NCBI RefSeq assembly: GCF_000250875.1
Contig: NZ_JH604923.1
Coordinates: 1-7,203, forward strand
From: Sutterella parvirubra YIT 11816
GTDB taxonomy: Bacteria > Pseudomonadota > Gammaproteobacteria > Burkholderiales > Burkholderiaceae_F
Direction: 5' to 3'
Length of the DNA: 7,203 nt
Shown: positions 5,413-7,203 of the stretch, in pieces
Layout of the letters: every line of letters begins with the position of its first letter
Position numbering within the stretch: position 1 is the stretch's first letter
Notes under the pieces: generated by a model
Database searches by the model: none
What the model saw: the letters and a program-made list of their open reading frames with translations, nothing else
What the model was told of the DNA's origin: nothing
Translations under genes and position numbers: made by a program

Positions 5413-7203
5413 ATGAAGTTCGGACATCAGATGTTGGTGGCGGCCGTGGCGACGGCGGTCGCCGGGATGGCGGTCGACGCCTCGGCCTGCTCGACCGTGG
5501 TGGTCGGAAAGAACGTCTCGGCGACGGGTGAGATCATCGTCGGGCACAACGAAGACAACGACCTTCGCATCGTCATGAGCCAGTATTGGGTGCCTGCGGC
5601 CGACCACAAGTCGGGCGAGATGATCACGTACGAACCCGCGGCCGCGAAGATCCCGCAGGTCGCGCACACCTACGGCTACTACTGGACGCAGACGCTGCAC
5701 CCGGCCGGGTATTCGTTCTCGGACGGCTTCGTCAACGAGCACGGCGTCGCCATCGTCTCGAACAACTGCAACAAGACCTTCGAAGAGGAGAACCCGGTGG
5801 TCGACGGCGGCGTCGGCTACGGGATCCGCCGCCTGATGGCCGAGCGCGCGAAGACCGCCCGCGAAGCCGTCGACGTCGCGATCGGACTCGTGACGAAGTA
5901 CGGCTACACCTCGGGCGGTCGCACCTACACGGTGGCGGACCGCAACGAAGCCTGGCAGATCATGCTCCTCAAAGGCCACCGCTACATCGCCCGCAAGGTG
6001 CAGGACGACGAAGTCACCTACATCGCGAACGCCTTCTCGCTGGACAAGATCGACGTCGACGCGAAGGACGTCATCATGTCGCCCGATCTGATCGAGCACG
6101 CCGTGAAGACCGGGAAGTACAAGCCCGCGAAGGCGGGCGACGCCTCCGACTTCTCCTTCCGCGAAAGCTATCAGCCGGTCTCGCGCCGCGCGGCGGACTG
6201 GAACAAGGACCGCGCCCAGACGGCTTGGGAAATGCTGATGGGGAAGGAAACGGAAGACCAGGAAGCCTTCCCGTACTCGATCAAACCCGAGAAGAAGCTG
6301 GGCGTCGCGGACGTGCAGGCGATTCTGTCCGGGCACTGGAAGCGCGAGGAGCGCACCTCGGGCTTCTTCCATCAGTCGATGCGGGACATCTGCAACGTGG
6401 GCACGTTCGAGTCGGTCGTCTACGAAATGAAGGCGGATCCGCTTCTGACGCGCGGCTGGAAGACTTCGGGCCGCCCCTGCGAGACGCCCTACGTGCCGTT
6501 CTTCCCGTTGGCGAAGCCCGCCGAGGCGCGGGCCTTCATGTCGCCCGACGTCGCGACCGCGGAGCACTTCCACGCCTCGCCCGACCGCTTCGACTACAAG
6601 GCGGACTTCGGGCTCTACGCCTTCCTCGACGCGCAGAACCTTGTCGACTACCTGGACGACGCCGCGAGGAAGGACCTGCGCGCCGCGATCGACGCGCAGC
6701 AGCTGAAGTGGGTTTCTGAGGGCGACGCGGTTCTGAAGACCGCCGCGTACCTCAAGAAGACCGTTTCGCCCGCGAAGGCGGAAGCGTATCTGCATCAGTA
6801 CGGCGCCGACGCGTACAACGAGTCGGTGACGCTCATGCGCGGCGCCTTCGCCGGCATGAAGCCCCTGCGGGTGGCGATCCTGGCGGATACGCTGTCGCTC
6901 ACGAAGAAGGACACGGTCGACGTGGTTCTCTTCGGCTCGGACGACGTCGACGTCACGAAGGCGGACCAAAAGAGCTTCATCTTCGGCGTCACGTACCCGA
7001 ATCCGGACGTCGACCTCTACGCCGACCGCGCGAAGCCGACGAAGGTGGTGTTGAAGGACGTCGACGGCGACGGCCGTCCGGACGCGGTCTTCACGTTCCC
7101 GTCGGACGCCGCGGCGAAGTACGGCTTTGAAGGGGTCGTCACCGACCTCTGGCTCTTCGGCACGGTGGGCGGCGAAAAGAAGGGAGGATTTGACCTCGTC
7201 AAG
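5413..7203 (+). CDS. Secreted C69-family dipeptidase (Ntn hydrolase), 3' end beyond window
   Basis: This is predicted to be an exported cysteine dipeptidase of MEROPS family C69 (PepD-like), acting in the periplasm or outside the cell on small peptides. The frame is open for 597 codons and leaves the window without a stop. Residues 1-25 are a signal peptide (MKFGHQ, then a hydrophobic Ala/Val stretch, ending DASA). Cys26 follows directly and opens the family signature CSTVVVGKNVS with GHNEDND at 44-50; in this family the nucleophile is an N-terminal cysteine. Other family-like blocks are SDGFVNEHGVAIVSNNC (103-119), YGIRRLMAERAKTAREAVDV (136-155), VADRNEAWQI (175-184) and ANAFSLDKID. Beyond the core, residues about 490-597 look like a beta-rich extension with DVDGDGRPD (549-557), a DxDxDG calcium-binding-type motif. 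It has its own promoter and a strong ribosome binding site. The substrate cannot be told from sequence. Confidence 0.9.
   Translation, partial: MKFGHQMLVAAVATAVAGMAVDASACSTVVVGKNVSATGEIIVGHNEDNDLRIVMSQYWVPAADHKSGEMITYEPAAAKIPQVAHTYGYYWTQTLHPAGYSFSDGFVNEHGVAIVSNNCNKTFEEENPVVDGGVGYGIRRLMAERAKTAREAVDVAIGLVTKYGYTSGGRTYTVADRNEAWQIMLLKGHRYIARKVQDDEVTYIANAFSLDKIDVDAKDVIMSPDLIEHAVKTGKYKPAKAGDASDFSFRESYQPVSRRAADWNKDRAQTAWEMLMGKETEDQEAFPYSIKPEKKLGVADVQAILSGHWKREERTSGFFHQSMRDICNVGTFESVVYEMKADPLLTRGWKTSGRPCETPYVPFFPLAKPAEARAFMSPDVATAEHFHASPDRFDYKADFGLYAFLDAQNLVDYLDDAARKDLRAAIDAQQLKWVSEGDAVLKTAAYLKKTVSPAKAEAYLHQYGADAYNESVTLMRGAFAGMKPLRVAILADTLSLTKKDTVDVVLFGSDDVDVTKADQKSFIFGVTYPNPDVDLYADRAKPTKVVLKDVDGDGRPDAVFTFPSDAAAKYGFEGVVTDLWLFGTVGGEKKGGFDLVK

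Noticed and set aside
5413..5490. Dipeptidase as a lipoprotein anchored at Cys26
   Set aside because: The residues before the cysteine (A-S-A) lack the Leu/Val/Ile usual at the -3 position of a lipobox. C69 catalysis also needs a free N-terminal cysteine. It is not fully excluded.
5185..6969. 594-codon open frame on the minus strand opposite the dipeptidase
   Set aside because: It is Arg/Val-rich without motifs, and the plus strand carries a full signal peptide and C69 signature with a strong Shine-Dalgarno sequence.
1..7203. CRISPR array, tRNA/rRNA genes, insertion sequence or prophage genes
   Set aside because: I saw no regularly spaced repeats of CRISPR length, no cloverleaf-like sequence and no transposase, integrase or phage-like reading frame.

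Overview
This is a GC-rich, densely coding bacterial window. It most likely comes from a Gram-negative Pseudomonadota genome. Codons end mostly in G or C, and the right-hand gene encodes a secreted enzyme with a typical signal peptide. The C69-peptidase and beta-carbonic-anhydrase pairing fits gut Burkholderiales such as Sutterellaceae, but that placement is a guess and no marker gene is present to test it.

Left half (1-4134, minus strand): a complete hsdR, a complete hsdM and the first 63 codons of hsdS, which together form a classical type I restriction-modification operon read right to left in the order R-M-S. Both junctions are 4-base ATGA overlaps, so the three subunits should be made from one message with coupled translation. 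HsdM supplies the adenine methyltransferase (EYYTPR, DFACGTGGFL and NPPY motifs). HsdR supplies the PD-(D/E)xK nuclease and a superfamily 2 translocase. HsdS, cut by the window edge, supplies DNA recognition. The hsdS start is visibly lower in GC than its neighbours and carries a perfect 10-bp inverted repeat.

Middle (4135-4621): a 487-bp divergent intergenic region with no convincing gene. Its most notable content is a set of three AAGCTT-centred repeats spaced exactly 15 bp apart. Two of them form a perfect 13-bp inverted repeat, which suggests an operator or another protein-binding array.

Right half (4622-7203, plus strand): a beta-class carbonic anhydrase of 216 residues, a short intergenic stretch with a hairpin and a good sigma70-like promoter, then the first 597 codons of a secreted C69-family (Ntn hydrolase) dipeptidase that runs off the window. 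Signal-peptide cleavage of the peptidase is predicted to expose its catalytic cysteine directly. Its C-terminal part contains a DxDxDG calcium-binding-type motif outside the core peptidase fold. Nothing in the window shows a functional link between the restriction system and the two metabolic genes. I did not find convincing evidence of a wholly new system; the 15-bp repeat array is the least explained element.
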